Assembly (NCBI RefSeq): GCF_024166365.1
Contig: NC_064825.1
Span: 105,290,480 to 105,354,479 of the forward strand
DNA from: Elephas maximus indicus
Taxonomy: Eukaryota; Chordata; Mammalia; Proboscidea; Elephantidae
Length of the DNA stretch: 64,000 bases
Reading direction: 5' to 3'
This document shows, piece after piece, positions 34,746 through 46,624 of this stretch. The translations under genes and the position numbers were made by a program. The notes beneath the pieces are model-generated. The model searched no databases. It was not told the DNA's origin and saw only the letters and a program-made list of their open reading frames with translations. Within the stretch, counting starts at the first letter, position 1. Every line of letters begins with the position of its first letter.

Positions 34746-35259
34746 AACAGGGGCAAAGCCATTTCCTTCCTAGGATGCCCTGTGCAATTCTACTTGTTTT
34801 GTTCTTAAACAATCACTGAGGTCATCTGGCTGGCTGTGGGGACCAATGACTGCTTTGAGGCTATCTCCAATCCACCACTGTACATGGTTCTCATGTCTCA
34901 GAAAGTCTCTGTGGAGGTGGTGTCTGGCTGATATATGCGAGGAAGAGGGTGTTCTTTGACTCATATGTGTTTAGCTCTTGAGATTCCATCCTACCTCAAA
35001 AATGTGATTAAACACTACTGCTATAATCAACCCCTTTTCTTATCACTTGCTTGATCTGATGTCTCTATAAATGAACTGCTGTTGTACACTGTGGCTACTA
35101 TCAATGAGATTATCACCATGGTAGCCATCCTCACATCCTTCCTGCTTGTTTGTTCTCATAACCATCCTGAGATCTTACTCTGCAGAGGGACAGTGCAAAG
35201 CCTTTCCCAACTGTGCCTCCCACTTCACAGCAATTGTTATTATGAGGTGCCTATATATT
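34745..35259 (+). pseudogene. OR5L-like olfactory receptor pseudogene fragment
   Basis: Remnant covering roughly ECL1 to TM6 of an OR5L-like receptor. Recognisable stretches are KAISFLGCPVQFYLFC, PPLYMVLMSQK, LALEIPSYLKNVI and SINELLLYTVATINEIIT, closest by eye to the intact gene at 60801. The first third of the gene is absent. Several in-frame stops are visible (after VQFYLFCS, after VEVVSG and in the LA*SDVS stretch), and the reading frame shifts near the TSFLLVC segment. The MAYDRF motif has decayed to a GTNDCF-like form. The 3' end is cut at TM6 by an antisense RTE fragment starting near 35262, and beyond that lies OR5D-type flank rather than OR5L sequence. It is nonfunctional. Confidence 0.85.
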
Positions 35260-35261
35260 TT

Positions 35262-35925
35262 TTTTTTTTATGCGTTGGCTCTGACTCATAGAGACCCTAT
35301 GTACAATAGAAGGAAACACTGCCTTGTCCTTTGGCATCCCTAAAATCTTTATTATGCTTGAGCCCACTGTTGCAGCCACTGTGTCAATCCATTTTGGTAA
35401 GGGTTTTCCTTTTTTTCACTAATACTCTGCTTCACCAAGTATGATGTTCTTCTCCAGGGACCAATCCCTGATTATAACATATCCAAAGTATTTGAGGCAA
35501 AGTCTTGCCATTCTCACATCTACTGAGCACTCTGGCTGTACTTCTTCCAACAAAGATTTGTTCGTTCTTCTGGCAGTCATGGTATATTCAGTATTCTTCA
35601 CCAGCACCATAATTCAATGGCGTTGATTCTTCTTTGGTCTTCCTTATTCATTGTTCAGCTTTCTTATGTATATGAGGTGATTGAAAGCAACATAGCTTGG
35701 ACCAGGTGCACCTTAGTCCTCAAAGTGACATCTTTGTTTTTTAACACTTTAAAGAGATTTTTTGCAGCAGATTTGCCCAATCCAATGTGTCTTTTAATTT
35801 TTTGGCTACTGCTTCCATGGATGATGATTGTGGATGCAAGTAAAATGATATCTTTGACAGCTTCAATAATTTCTCCATTTATCACTATGTTGCTTATTGG
35901 TCCAGTTGTAAATATTTCTGCTTTT
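35262..35925 (-). mobile_element. RTE LINE 3' fragment at the OR5L/OR5D-flank junction
   Basis: Antisense RTE 3' end: gcgttggctctgactcatagagacc, aagtatgatgttcttctccagggacc and gtaaaatgatatctttgacagc. It starts inside TM6 of the OR5L fragment and ends where OR5D-type 3' flank begins. Confidence 0.88.
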
Positions 35926-35984
35926 CTTAAAAATGAAAATGAGATAACATGAGCTGGCTTAAAATTTGATAGTGAAGAATGAAA

Positions 35985-35994
35985 AAAACATATA

Positions 35995-36031
<37 letters not shown>
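35985..36031. repeat. TA dinucleotide microsatellite
   Basis: Run of ta/atat units in the OR5D-type 3' flank of unit C. Not present in the matching part of units A and B. Confidence 0.9.
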
Positions 36032-36531
36032 GATATGGGGCATCTTCTGTAAGCTAAATGAACATTCATACCATGTGCCTTTATTATAAGATACATGGAA
36101 TATAGTAGGTTTGCAGTAACACATGAATTTCTCTTACAAATCTACAGAGGCTGTTAAGAAAATACTTTGTCTTTACCTTCAAAGGATGCTTAATATAGTG
36201 GCGATGATGGGTTAATGACAAAAGTGAATATTCTATGAGGCAGACTATAATGAGTATCATAGAAAGATTGGGTCAAGGAATAGTTCAAATCCATTTAGTG
36301 ATATTGTCAGTGTGTCTTCATAAAGAAGGTATTATTTGGTCTTGTCCTTGGAGTATGAGCAGAATTTTAGGAAACGTACTTTAGTGAAGAAGGGGTTATA
36401 TTCAGGAGAGACTAGAAAGAACAAATTAAAGTAAATGACAATGTGATTTTGAGTCAACTATCTCACCAATTTTTTCTTGAGTGAATACTGAATAATGTGT
36501 GTGTTTACGTTTCTCTCTGTGTATGTGTGTG

Positions 36532-36600
36532 TACCCAGTGCCATCGAGTTGATTCCAACTCATAGTGACCCTATAGGACAGAATAGAACTGTCCCATAGT
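36532..36600 (-). mobile_element. AfroSINE 3' fragment inserted in a TG tract
   Basis: cccagtgccatcgagttgattccaactcatag then gacagaatagaactgtccc. tgtgtgtgt sequence lies on both sides, so it landed in the ancestral tg tract shared with units A and B. Confidence 0.88.
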
Positions 36601-37892
36601 ATGTGTGTGTAAGTGGTACCTTATATACAGGCTACTTTGACATGAATGTAAAATTGAATAAATATGGTCTAGATCTTGAACATGTTTTCAAAATAGTTCC
36701 CGTGTGTCAGAATAATAAACTATACTTTGCTGCAGCAGAGGCTTAGAGACGAATCTAAAAAAACTAGTATGTGCAAAAAATGGGAATAATGACTGTCTTT
36801 CCAATCTGTATTCCATGCTATATTTCTGCTTACTCATCCATCATAATAATTATAAATTCTTCATTTTCTTTCATTCTGTATTTGTTGGAACAAAGACCTA
36901 GAGTTTTAATTCTTCTCAAAAGAACTCTCATCCACCATTAAAAAAAAAAAATATATTGAGTTACCATACAAGTTGAATACTAATTGTTTACATAAACTTA
37001 CTACAAACAGACAAACAAATTATCATCAGACAGCCATTAATATCTCAATGTATTTAACTTGGTAAAGTCTAAATATTATATATCTCATCTTAATAACTCA
37101 CCTTTGTTTGACTAACTCATAGATCCTTCTATTCTCTACTCAGTATGCCTAGATAAGATTCCAAAAAATCAGCCATATAATGAGAGATATAATTTGTCAA
37201 GTGTTTCGGTGAGGGAGAAAAAAATTTTTTTTTTTTTTTAAACTGGGGAGCAATGTTATATGGGCTCAAAAATTATTTGGGATGGTGATATGATTTTTAA
37301 CTTATGATTATTAATTAAGATTTCTGTTTTCGGTCTTACATATTTGTTGATAAGAAATCAATTAAATAATCAGTGCATATTAAAAGATAAGAAATAGGAA
37401 AACATTGTTTTAGATATTGAATGTCTGATGAAAGGCTTTTTCATTTATTTGACCTCTATTTCTCTGGGTATTTACGTAAGTATCCTTCACTACACATCTG
37501 GAACTTATACAATTTCTAATTTTGTTTGCAATTAGAAAATTATATTATTTTTAAATTGAATCAATGATAGCTAATTAACCCCCTTTTATTGAGAAAAAAA
37601 TTTCACTTCTCTCATGCTTTGGGAAATGATCATATTTTGTGGTGGAACTGGCACAACGCACTTACATTTTGCTCTGATAAAACTGAGACCCATCCAGTTG
37701 CAGTAACTTGGCCAAGGTTGTAGAAACTGTTGTTGATAGAACCAGGCCAATCATTTAAAATTCCAACCACACTGGCAAACAACTCTTTTACTAAATACTG
37801 TCATGTAATCTCATATTCTTTCAAGTTGTGACATTTCAGATTCTTTATGGCAGATTATCTATCAAATTTTAGCAATGAATTTTTTTGGTCAC

Positions 37893-38441
37893 TGTGATTG
37901 TTAAGGTTGTCTGTCAACTTGGCTGGGCCATGATTTTCAGTGGATTGGCAGCTATGTAATGATGTGGTTTGGCTGTTATCTAATGATGTAATTCAGCAGT
38001 TATGTAATGATGTAGTCCTTCATGATGTGATCAGCCAATCAGTTGTACGGGGAGCTTCGATTCTCTGCATAGAATATGTATATATATACATGGATGTTCT
38101 GGCAATTCTCGCTTGCTTGCTCTGGATCCTACATCTGGCTTGTCATCATCTGACCTCCAGTTCTTGGGTCTAGTGCCAGCAGCCAGATGTATTGCCTGCT
38201 GATCTTGGGATTCATTGGTTTCTGCAGCCTGTGAGCAAGTAACCTGATTTCTTACTTGCTGGTCTTGAATTGGTCAGCCTCCACAGCTGTGCGAGTCAGG
38301 AGAAGCCTCCAGCCTGACACCTGACCCAAGGACTTAGGACTTGCCAAGCTCTACAATTGCTTTAGCCATTTCCTTGAGATAAATTTCTCTTTATGTATAT
38401 GCTTTATTAGTTTTGCTTCTCTAGAGAACCTAGCCTAAGAC
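37893..38441 (+). mobile_element. ERVL-type (MLT2-like) solo LTR fossil with target-site duplication
   Basis: About 549 bp, beginning tgtgattgttaagg, with gtcaacttggctgggccatg and a gttttgcttctctagagaacc 3' region. ggtcac lies on both sides (37887-37892 and 38442-38447). Unit A shows the unoccupied site (tttttttgtccacatact near 7530). It is a solo LTR with no internal region. Subfamily is tentative; it is younger than the A/C duplication. The ORF at 37940 is part of it. Confidence 0.65.
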
Positions 38442-39269
38442 GGTCACATATCCCTAAATTATTCTTGAAAAAGTATATACCCTAGGAATTTAATCTGACA
38501 TATATTTCCTTGTAAGCTTAAATAACAGCACAGTGTGTAATCTCCAGTGCGTATTATAATTAATTTAGATTACATGAACAAGATCATTTTAAGCAATCAG
38601 ACATATATCTTTCCTTGTTCTCCTGAACTTATATTTCAATCTCCACTTTCCTCATAGACATTATAATTTTATGAATAACACTCATACTTTCAATTTCTTG
38701 TGATCGTAATGCTTTTAATGTCATTGAATGTTTTTTTCTTTTGAATTGAGTTAACCTTGTAAAAATAAGTATAGTATTAACTAAGAAATATAAATGTATT
38801 GCAAATTTCAATAAAATATAATTAATCAGAAATAAAAAAATGTTTTTGGGAATTTTTTTTTAATGAAAAGAATAAGTTTGGACTTTTCATTTTTATCAAT
38901 TATTGTATCCATAGAAAAACAACACAATGCTAGAAGATAATAGGCTAAGCATCTTTACATTTTAATAAATGAAAGTGCTGAGGAAGATTGGTCATACTGA
39001 AAGCAAATGGTGATAGAAGCTGTTGGAAATTGTGTTGTAGTAGCAATGCCACTAAACACTTTCAACTCCATGTAATGTATGTGCCAATTTCTTATGCTGA
39101 TCTTTCATCAAAAAGTTACTTTTAGTGATGCATTAAACACAATTAGATTGCTTTTGAATTATTTTGAAGACAAACTTTCTTTCCAAAAGGATTTGCTACA
39201 TCACCTATATTCTCTAGTCCCTCCTGTACCCATGCCCTTTGCAACTATTCACAAGTGGTAAAATCAGTT

Positions 39270-39720
39270 TCTCCATTCCTTAAATGTGGCCTACTCTTGC
39301 AACTTTCTTTGGCTAACAGATGGTGGCCAAAGTGACATTGTGCAACTTGTAGCCTTTGAGAGGCCTTGAGGCTTTTGCACAATCTCTTGGAATCCTGCAA
39401 AGCTGCCATGTGAACCAACACAGACTAGCCAATTGGATAATGGGAGACTTAACCTAGTCACCCAACACCCTCCCAATCACACCAGCTGACATCTAGCCCA
39501 CAGCCAGACTGGAGAATGAGACACTGTTAAATCAACTGATCTCATACACCTAAGCAGGAGGAGCCAAGGTCAGCCAAGCCTGGACCAGATCAGCAGAGCT
39601 TCCCACCTGATCCATGCAATAGTGGGCAACAAAAAAACTGTTGTTATTTTTAACCAATATGTTTCTGAGTGATTTGTTTAAGTAGTTATTACAGCCATTC
39701 ATTTTCTCGGTTTCTGGGAA
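39270..39720 (+). mobile_element. MLT1-like LTR (ERVL-MaLR fossil), unit C copy
   Basis: ggctaacagatggtggcc, ccagctgacatctagcc, ggccaaggtcagcc-like and gttgttatttttaacca parallel the copies at 8490 and 31165. Old and broken; inserted before the duplication. Confidence 0.45.
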
Positions 39721-39779
39721 GATTACCAAAAAGAGTTCCCCAAAACTTATACAAGAATATCTACTATTCTTTCACTGAA

Positions 39780-39950
39780 ACCAAAAAACCAAGTCAAACA
39801 CGTTGCCATCGAGATGAATCTGACTTATAGTGACCCTACAGGACAGAGTACAACTACCCCATAGGATTTCCAAGGAGCAGCTGGTAGATTCAAACTGCTA
39901 ATTTTTGGTTAGCAGCTGTAGCTCTTAACCATTGTCCCACCAGGGCTCCA
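39780..39950 (-). mobile_element. AfroSINE
   Basis: gttgccatcgagatgaatctgac, cctacaggacagagtacaac, caaggagcagctggtagattc and cttaaccattgtcccaccaggg. Complete and antisense, at the downstream edge of unit C. Confidence 0.9.
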
Positions 39951-40119
39951 CGTAGACATCACACAACCAACAAAGGAGCAGCCCTTGGAGAGATACTTGA
40001 GGCAGTCTCACTTAATGGCCTCTGGCATTGAAAATTCTTCCTAGGGTGTATGCCATCCCAGGGCCACTATGTACCCCTGCTCTTCCTCACTTAGTCATCT
40101 GGATGTACAAACCAGAAAA

Positions 40120-40335
40120 CAACCTGTGGCCTCTTCCTACCAGTGATTATATGTGTGGCCCTGGGCAAGTTACACCTGCCTGTAACGCAGTCACCTCATA
40201 TGTAAAGAAGCCATGATAACGGTGCCCTTATCATTTAGTTTTATAAAGCTGAAGTGAGTTAACACTTGTATTTAGAACACTACCTGGTATGTAGGAAGGG
40301 CTCAATAAGTCTGAACAATTATTATTATTCTATGT
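40120..40335 (+). mobile_element. MIR SINE
   Basis: tgtgtggccctgggcaagttac, cctcatatgtaaagaagcc, agtgagttaacacttg and ctcaataagtctgaac follow the MIR consensus in order. Ancient mammalian SINE. Confidence 0.85.
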
Positions 40336-40597
40336 AAAAGATAGTTATTATTCCCACCCATTTCTGGCATTTGATGGAACTCTAGTATGAGTTTAGACCC
40401 TATCCCCTCCAGGAAAGAGCTTTTGAGTGTAAGACAGGAACCATTTACAAAACCTGGTCATATATTTCACTACAGGCTCACAGAGGCGATGCCTGGACAC
40501 AGCATACATTCTCTGTAATTCACAATGCACTCTGGAGGAAACCTTGATGGATTATAATCTTATTAATTCCAAACTGGGATTTATATTTCATCAAAAC

Positions 40598-40725
40598 TAA
40601 ACACCAGTTGCTATTGAGCAGATTTTGCCAAACCTTTCTTTAGAGCTACCTCTGGTTGGATTTAAACTTCCAGCTATTCAGTCAGCAGCCAAACATTTAA
40701 CCGTTTGCACCACTACCCAGGGACT
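40598..40725 (-). mobile_element. AfroSINE-like SINE, old and partial
   Basis: aacaccagttgctattgagc, then ggatttaaacttccagc and a tRNA-like head with agccaaacatttaaccg and accactacccaggg. Diverged. Confidence 0.6.
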
Positions 40726-40737
40726 TATATCCCATGT

Positions 40738-40975
40738 TATTGTTGTTATATGCCGTCAAGGCAGTTCCAACTCATAGCGACCCTATGCACAACAGAACGA
40801 AACACTGCCCGGTCCTGCACCATCCTTACAATCATTGTTATGCTTGAGCTCATTGTTGCAGCCACTGGATCAATCCACCTCATTGAGGGTCTTCCTCTTT
40901 TCCTCTGACCCTGTATTTTGCCAAGCATGATGTCCTTCTCCAGGGATTGATCCCTCCTGACATGTACAAAGTATA
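40738..40975 (-). mobile_element. RTE LINE 3' end fragment
   Basis: ttgttgttatatgccgtcaaggcagttcc, ccggtcctgcaccatcc and aagcatgatgtccttctccaggg. Severely 5'-truncated. The ORF at 40746-41105 on the minus strand contains RTE C-terminal residues (RRDQSLEKDIMLG). Confidence 0.88.
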
Positions 40976-41109
40976 TCCCATAGAGGTCAATAATTGCTTG
41001 AACCCCAAGATACGGTAGTTTCCTTGTTGATACCCCACAGAGATCAATGCTTAAGAAAGATGGGCCCCATGAGAGCCCAAAGAAAAAACATAAAGGCGAT
41101 AACATTTTC

Positions 41110-42339
41110 TATCATAGCATCTTCAGAAAAAGGAAAACTATGTCTGTCCCACAGCTTGGTTGGTTAGGCTACAGTCTGTTTGTTTGAATATGTACATGAG
41201 TGATATTATTTTGGGATCTGGAAGATTATTTTTATTTTTCTAATAGAGGTAATTCACTATAGTGTATGCATCTACTAAGAGCCAGGAAGGGAGAGAAGAA
41301 ATGAAATAGTTATTGTCCTCTGCCTTTGCTTTGTGTCCTACACCTTGAAGCCAGCTGCTGTACACAAAAAAAAGTCACCCTTTTTCCCCCCTCACACCAT
41401 AATATTTATGCTTTGCATTAATTCAGTTAACTTTATACATTTCACTTAAAAAAATGGGGATAAAAATTATGCTTCAAGGATGTGGTGAGGATTAAAAGTG
41501 TAATTCAACTTGTGGATACATACATAATATTCTACCTGTGCATTCTATTTTTCAAGTTGATATTTTGTCAGTCATTTTTCACATCATTAAAAATTCTTCA
41601 AATTTATTCTTTTGTTAGCTGCATCATATATATGTGCCATAATTTCACCATTTCCTTCTTAACACTTAAGTGAATTCTAAGTTTTAGTATCATAAATAAT
41701 GCTACAATGGAGCAAGTAGGCACTTTTGTTCATAATTTCCAATCCATATCTTTGATCAATTCTCCCAGTTGATTCAAAGCAGGGAATTTCACTGTTAAAT
41801 AGGTCTTGTCGAAAAAAATTTTTTTTTAGGAAGGTAGTTTTTAAGAATATCCAATTCCATCAACCATGACCAAGATTAAATAGTGTAATTACCAAAATAA
41901 TTACAAAATTTTTACAGTAAAGCGATATTCTCCATCTAAACAATATCTATAAAAAATGAACACTGCTGAGTTAGTGATCCACCACTTCAATGGAAAATCC
42001 AGAGAAGGATGCTATACATTTTAAAGGTTATTTTCTAGGAGCCCAATATTTGGGGATTGATTGTAAATTTTGTCAGGAAAAAGGGATTTGAATTTCATGG
42101 AACGATAAGGGTAATTAAGTAATACTTTAACCTCCTTCTAATGATTAAGTTATAATCTCTGAATTGTAGAATGTGTGTTTAAAGAGTCATATAGGTTTTA
42201 GTAGATATTAATGTTTCCGTGTGATCTGTGAACCTAACTGTGAGCCTTATGCAGCTATTTTTCACTATGCCTGAACTCTTCCTAAACTTCACAAAAGTAA
42301 TGTCCCATCCCTTTCCTGCCAAAATTACTCTCTTACTTC
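41110..42339. other. intergenic; possible old L1 trace at about 41560-41760
   Basis: No gene is seen. ctgcatcatatatatgtgccataatttcacc ... aataatgctacaatgg resembles antisense L1 3' sequence, weakly. The last few hundred bases are probably the upstream intron or promoter of the OR5L-like gene. Confidence 0.4.
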
Positions 42340-42359
42340 TTCTCGTGCCTCCTCTTAGC
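42340..42359 (+). promoter_or_regulatory. putative 3' splice acceptor upstream of OR5L-like gene
   Basis: A polypyrimidine stretch ends in gcctcctcttag at 42358, 91 bp before the ATG at 42450. It resembles the cttctag acceptor before the intact OR5L-like gene at 60801. Inferred from sequence only. Confidence 0.35.
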
Positions 42360-42449
42360 AGAGAGCCAGATCTAAAATTTGGATCACATAATGGAGAGTA
42401 ACTTTTAGTTTATTTATGTATTTTCTCCAACCCCGAATAAGGTTGGAAC

Positions 42450-43387
42450 ATGAACCAGAAAAACTGCACCATGGTGACAGAGTTCATTCTCCTTGGATTA
42501 TCAGACATCCTGGAGCTGAGAGTCTTCATCTTCCTACTGTTCCTTCTAATTTATGGAGTCACGGTATTGGGTAACCTGGGAATGATAGCAGTGATTCAGG
42601 TGAGCTCTCAGCTTCACACCCTCATGTACTTTTTCCTCAGCCACTTCTCCTTTGTGGATTTTTGCTACTCCACTGCTGTTGTGCCTAAGATGCTGGACAA
42701 TATCTTAAACAAGGACAAAGCCAGTTCTTTTGTTGGGTGTACTGTACAGTTTTACTTATTTTGCACGTGTGTGGTCACGGAGGTCACACTGTTGGCCGTA
42801 ATGGCCTATGACCGGTTTTTGACCATCTGGAACCCACTGCTCTACATGGTCATCATGTCCCAGAAGCTCCATGTACAGCTGGTGTCTGGCTGCTACCTGT
42901 GTGGAACAGTGTGTTCTCTGATGCACTTGTGTTTAGCTGTTGAAATTCCATCCTATCGATCAAATGTGATTAACCACTACTTCTGTGATCTACCCCCTCT
43001 CTTATCTCTTGCCTGCTCTGATGTTTCTATGAATGAACTGCTGCTGTTTATTGTAGCCACTGTCAGTGAGATCGGCACCATTGTGATAATCTTCACCTCC
43101 TACTTGTTTATTTTCATCACCATTCTGAGGATGCACTCTGCAGAGGGATGGTACAAAGCCTTTTCTACCTGTGCCTCCCACCTCACAGTCATCGTTGTCT
43201 TCCATGGAACAATCCTTTTCATTTATTGTTGGCCTAGTTCAGGCAAGAGTTTGGACAAAGAAAAGGTAGCCGCAGTGTTCTACACTGTAGTGATTCCCAT
43301 GCTGAACCCCCTGATCTATATAGCCTGAGGAACAAAGATGTGAAAGAAGCTATCAGGAAAATGGCGGCCCCCAAAATATTTTTCTAG
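42450..43387 (+). pseudogene. OR5L-like olfactory receptor, near-intact but frameshifted in TM7
   Basis: OR5L-type odorant GPCR (compare human OR5L1/OR5L2). The open frame runs 292 residues to a stop at 43326-43328 and retains NCT glycosylation site at 5-7, GN at 41-42, C97, MAYDRF at 118-123, [10 protein letters not shown] and NPLIY at 286-290. Right after NPLIY the sequence reads ctatatagcctgagg where family members read ctacagcctgagg. This net gain of two bases replaces SLRNKDV with IA-stop. The lost tail is still readable in the next frame to a stop at 43385-43387, so helix 8 and the C-terminus are missing from the main product. Other unusual residues are P58 to L in HTPMYFF, W127 for the conserved C in VAICNPLLY, and W/Y for RR in EGRRKAF. 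This is probably a recent pseudogene; a truncated product or an assembly indel are alternatives. Confidence 0.85.
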
Positions 43388-43389
43388 AG

Positions 43390-44030
43390 AACGCTTTCTT
43401 AGCACGACTGCAAGTTTCAAAGTGGAAGGTGGTGGAGGGGTGCCTAGGTGGGCTACGGTGTTGGACTGGAGAAAACAGTAAGGAACTAGGTAGTTAGGAA
43501 TGATAACTTTTCATTCACTTATCTCTGTGCCTTTCCAATTAACAAGAGAAGAATTGAGTATATTTAAATAATTTTAATACATTTATTTGCTTTTCTCCAA
43601 CCTGTAATTGTTTTAATATGACAATGGTACTGTTAAGGCACAGGCATTTAATTTACTGTAAAACTTCAAAAAGCTAATGGAGAATTCATGACAACCTTTT
43701 TCAGTATCTGTAATGGAAAATATGAGTCTTTTCAAAACTGAATTTCTTTTTTTTTTTTACAGTGAAGAACACACCTTCATCAGTTTATGCATAAAATGAG
43801 AATTCCATATGTGAATACATTTTTAAATCTAGTTTTAAAATTGTTGTCGTATATTTGTTTATTTCTTGTTTCCTTTATTCATTTTGCTGCTGTTGTTGTC
43901 ATTGAAGTGCCTGGTGTGTTGAAACTCCAAACACTTTCTCATTTGAAAAATTGAGACAATATTAATAATTATTTCACAGGGTTCTAAGGAAAATTAAACT
44001 ACATACAATAAGTAAAGAGTTTGTTGTACT
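43390..44030. other. intergenic, no feature recognised
   Basis: 3' flank of the OR5L-like gene. AT-rich, with no gene or confident repeat. Confidence 0.4.
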
Positions 44031-44032
44031 AT

Positions 44033-44250
44033 GGTGACTTGCATGTTGCGGTGATACTGGAAGCTATGCTACTAGTATTTAAAATACCAGCAGGCTCAGC
44101 CATGGTAGACAGGTTTTAATGGAGCTTCCAGACTAAGACAAGCTAGAAAGTCCTGGCAATCAAAAAAAATTAGCCAGTAATAACCTTATGGTTCACAACA
44201 GAACACTGTCTGACTCATTTGTTTTGGACACATCATCAGGTAGGGTCAAA
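44033..44250 (+). mobile_element. RTE LINE 5' UTR fragment, internally deleted
   Basis: gatactggaagctatgctac, ggcagacaggtttt-like sequence and cttccagactaagacaagctag match the 5' UTR of the RTE at 11886 (about 11925-12130). ttttggacacatcatcaggtaggg then resembles the RTE 3' region (about 14828), so most of the element between is missing. Confidence 0.7.
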
Positions 44251-45486
44251 TGCTGTTAAGACTACTTAACAGTGTAGGTGTGAAATCACAGAAATATGAT
44301 CTAAGGAATTGTTAGTTGTAAAAGAGAAGATAATCAAAAATGTAGTGTCAATGTGTGATGTTAAGCGGATGTAAAATCTGGATGACTTGGTGAAAACTAT
44401 ATGGTGAAAATGAGATCCTGCTGTGAACAGTAGACAATTTCTCTGTATATCAGTGCTCTGAGGGGTTGGCAATAACTTTAGAAATCCTAATAATTCTGTT
44501 TCTAGCCAGATGTAGCTACTTCTGAAGACTCTGAGAAAGTAAATGTCTGACATTATTGTCCTATTGTCAACATATATGAAGAGATGCTCTGCACCTAATG
44601 CCCTTGGCAGGAATGTAACTAAGCAGTGAGAGACCTGAAGACAGCATTTCTCTACTTCCCAAGTGTAGTTAGTGTCACAGGTGAGATGTTGTTCCTTACA
44701 GAGACTAAGGAGATGGTTGACACTTAACAAATTTCTGTTGAGTAAATATAAAGATAACTGCTAATATGATTTCATAGCATACAACAATTTTCAAAAAGTA
44801 TGAGAACGATCACAGAGTACAAGGAGACGACTTCTAAATTTCTAGTTAAGTTCAATGTAAAATGTTTCTAAAGCTGCTGCTGTTTACCTTCAGGTTTTCT
44901 AAGAAACCAGAATTGCATCAAAAAACTGTAGCCGGTTTTAATTGCTTGTTTTGATGCCTCTGGAGAATAAGGCAACAGATCTTCTCTAGGGTCCTGGTGT
45001 CAAAGGGAATGGAAGTAGATGAAGAATCTTAGTACCTCCCCTAAACAAGCTCTCCAGAGAGAGAAGGGGGGCTGCCTTTTCCAACGGCAGAGTTGTTTCA
45101 GATTCTCAGAAAACAAGGATATTCTTTCTCATCTCATGCAAGGAACCTAGAAAATGTCTTAGTTTCAGGCAGTTTTTCAAGGGAAAAATTATTTGGGAAA
45201 ATTTCTGGTCACTGCAGACATTTCGTATCTGGATTTTCAGGGGACAGGATGCTCACTTTTCCTACAAATCTTTGTACAGACAGCTTGGCTTAGATGAGTA
45301 CCTCAGTAGCAGTTTCCTGAATAACAATTTCCAGGGAGTCAGAGAACAGATGGTCTTGAGAGTTCTCGAGAATGTCTGTCTAAGTGCTTCTGTGAATTTT
45401 TGAAAGAGTTGTATAAGGGAGAATAGGCATTTATTTACATAAAATTGAATTGAAAGGAATAAAATGAACTTTCTGGAAAAAAATAC

Positions 45487-46340
45487 ATAGTTGTTGTTAG
45501 GTGCCATTGAGTCAGATTCAACTCACAGAGACCCTACGTGCTATGGAATGAAACACTGCCCCGTCCTTTGCCCTTCTCACAGTTGTTGTTATGCTTAAGC
45601 CCATTGTTATAGCCACTGTGCTAATCCACCTGGCTGATGGCCTTCCTCTTTTTCACTGACCCTGTACTCTGCCAAGCATGAAGTCCTTCTCCAGGACATG
45701 ATTCCTCCTGACAACATGTCCAAAGTATGGAAGACGCAGTTTCACCATCCTTGCCTCTAAGGAGCATTCTGGCTGCACTTCTTCCAGGACAAATTTGTTC
45801 CTTCTTTTGGCAGTCCATGGTATATTCAATATTCTTCGCTAGCACCACAATACAAAGGCGTCAATTCTTCTTTGGTCTTCCTTATTCACTGTCCACCTTT
45901 CACATGCATATGATGTGATTGAAAATACCATGGCTTGGGTCAGGCACACCTTACTCTTCAGGGTGACATCTTTGCTCTTCAACACTTTGAAGAGGTTCTT
46001 TGCAGCAAATTTGCCCAATGCAATCCATCTTTTGATCTCTTGACTGCTGCTTCCACAGTTATTAATCGTAGATCCAAGTAAAATGAAATCCTTTGACAAC
46101 CTCAATCTTTTCTCTGTTTCTCATGATGTTGCTCATTGGTCCGGTTGTGAGGAGTTTTGTTTTCTTTATGTTGATGTGCAATCTATACTGAAGGCTGTGG
46201 TCTTTGATCTTCATTAGTAAGTGCTTCAAGTCCTCTTCACTTTCAGCAAGCAAGGTTGTGTCATCTGCATAACACAGGTTGTTAACGAGTCTTCATCCAA
46301 TCCTGATGCCCCATTCTTCTTCATGCAGTTCATACACAGA
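45487..46340 (-). mobile_element. RTE LINE 3' fragment
   Basis: gttgttgttaggtgccattgagtcag (3' terminus), ccgtcctttgcccttctcac, tgaagtccttctccagg, and on to caaggttgtgtcatctgcataacac (the YADD region). 5'-truncated. Several minus-strand ORFs here are pieces of it. Confidence 0.9.
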
Positions 46341-46624
46341 AACAGGTCTAAATAAGATTTAAGAGCATGGAAAAAATACTTGCTCATGTGCTAATGAGGG
46401 CAAAAAGAAAACAAACAAAAAAAGCAATTAAAAGGAAGGAGATTTTCAATACTGCAATTCCTGGATTCACAAGATAATATGCATTATTTAATTCACAGGA
46501 CAACAACATTTGAGAGAAAAGGAATCATGATATTAAATATGCACATTAGTTGCAAGTCGAATTCAGGCAGCAGAAACATTAAAATCGACCACCATCAAGG
46601 AAATAGATGTAATTTATTTAATTA

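Larger units (their letters stand above)
35930..39775 (+). repeat. segmental duplication unit C (OR5D 3' flank only, no gene)
   Basis: Matches the 3' flanks of the OR5D copies: gagctggcttaaaatttgatagtgaag at about 35952 (compare about 5688 and 28545), the tg-rich stretch near 36500, the cagtgagggag region near 37210, and tcaactccatg with ggctaacagatggtgg at about 39060-39330. The OR5D coding exon itself is absent. Upstream of the unit there is an RTE fragment and then a truncated OR5L pseudogene. Confidence 0.7.

Noticed and set aside
44266-44730. 154-residue ORF on the minus strand
   Set aside because: No recognisable domain, no initiation or splice context, and it begins next to an RTE fragment. 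Probably chance in AT-rich DNA.
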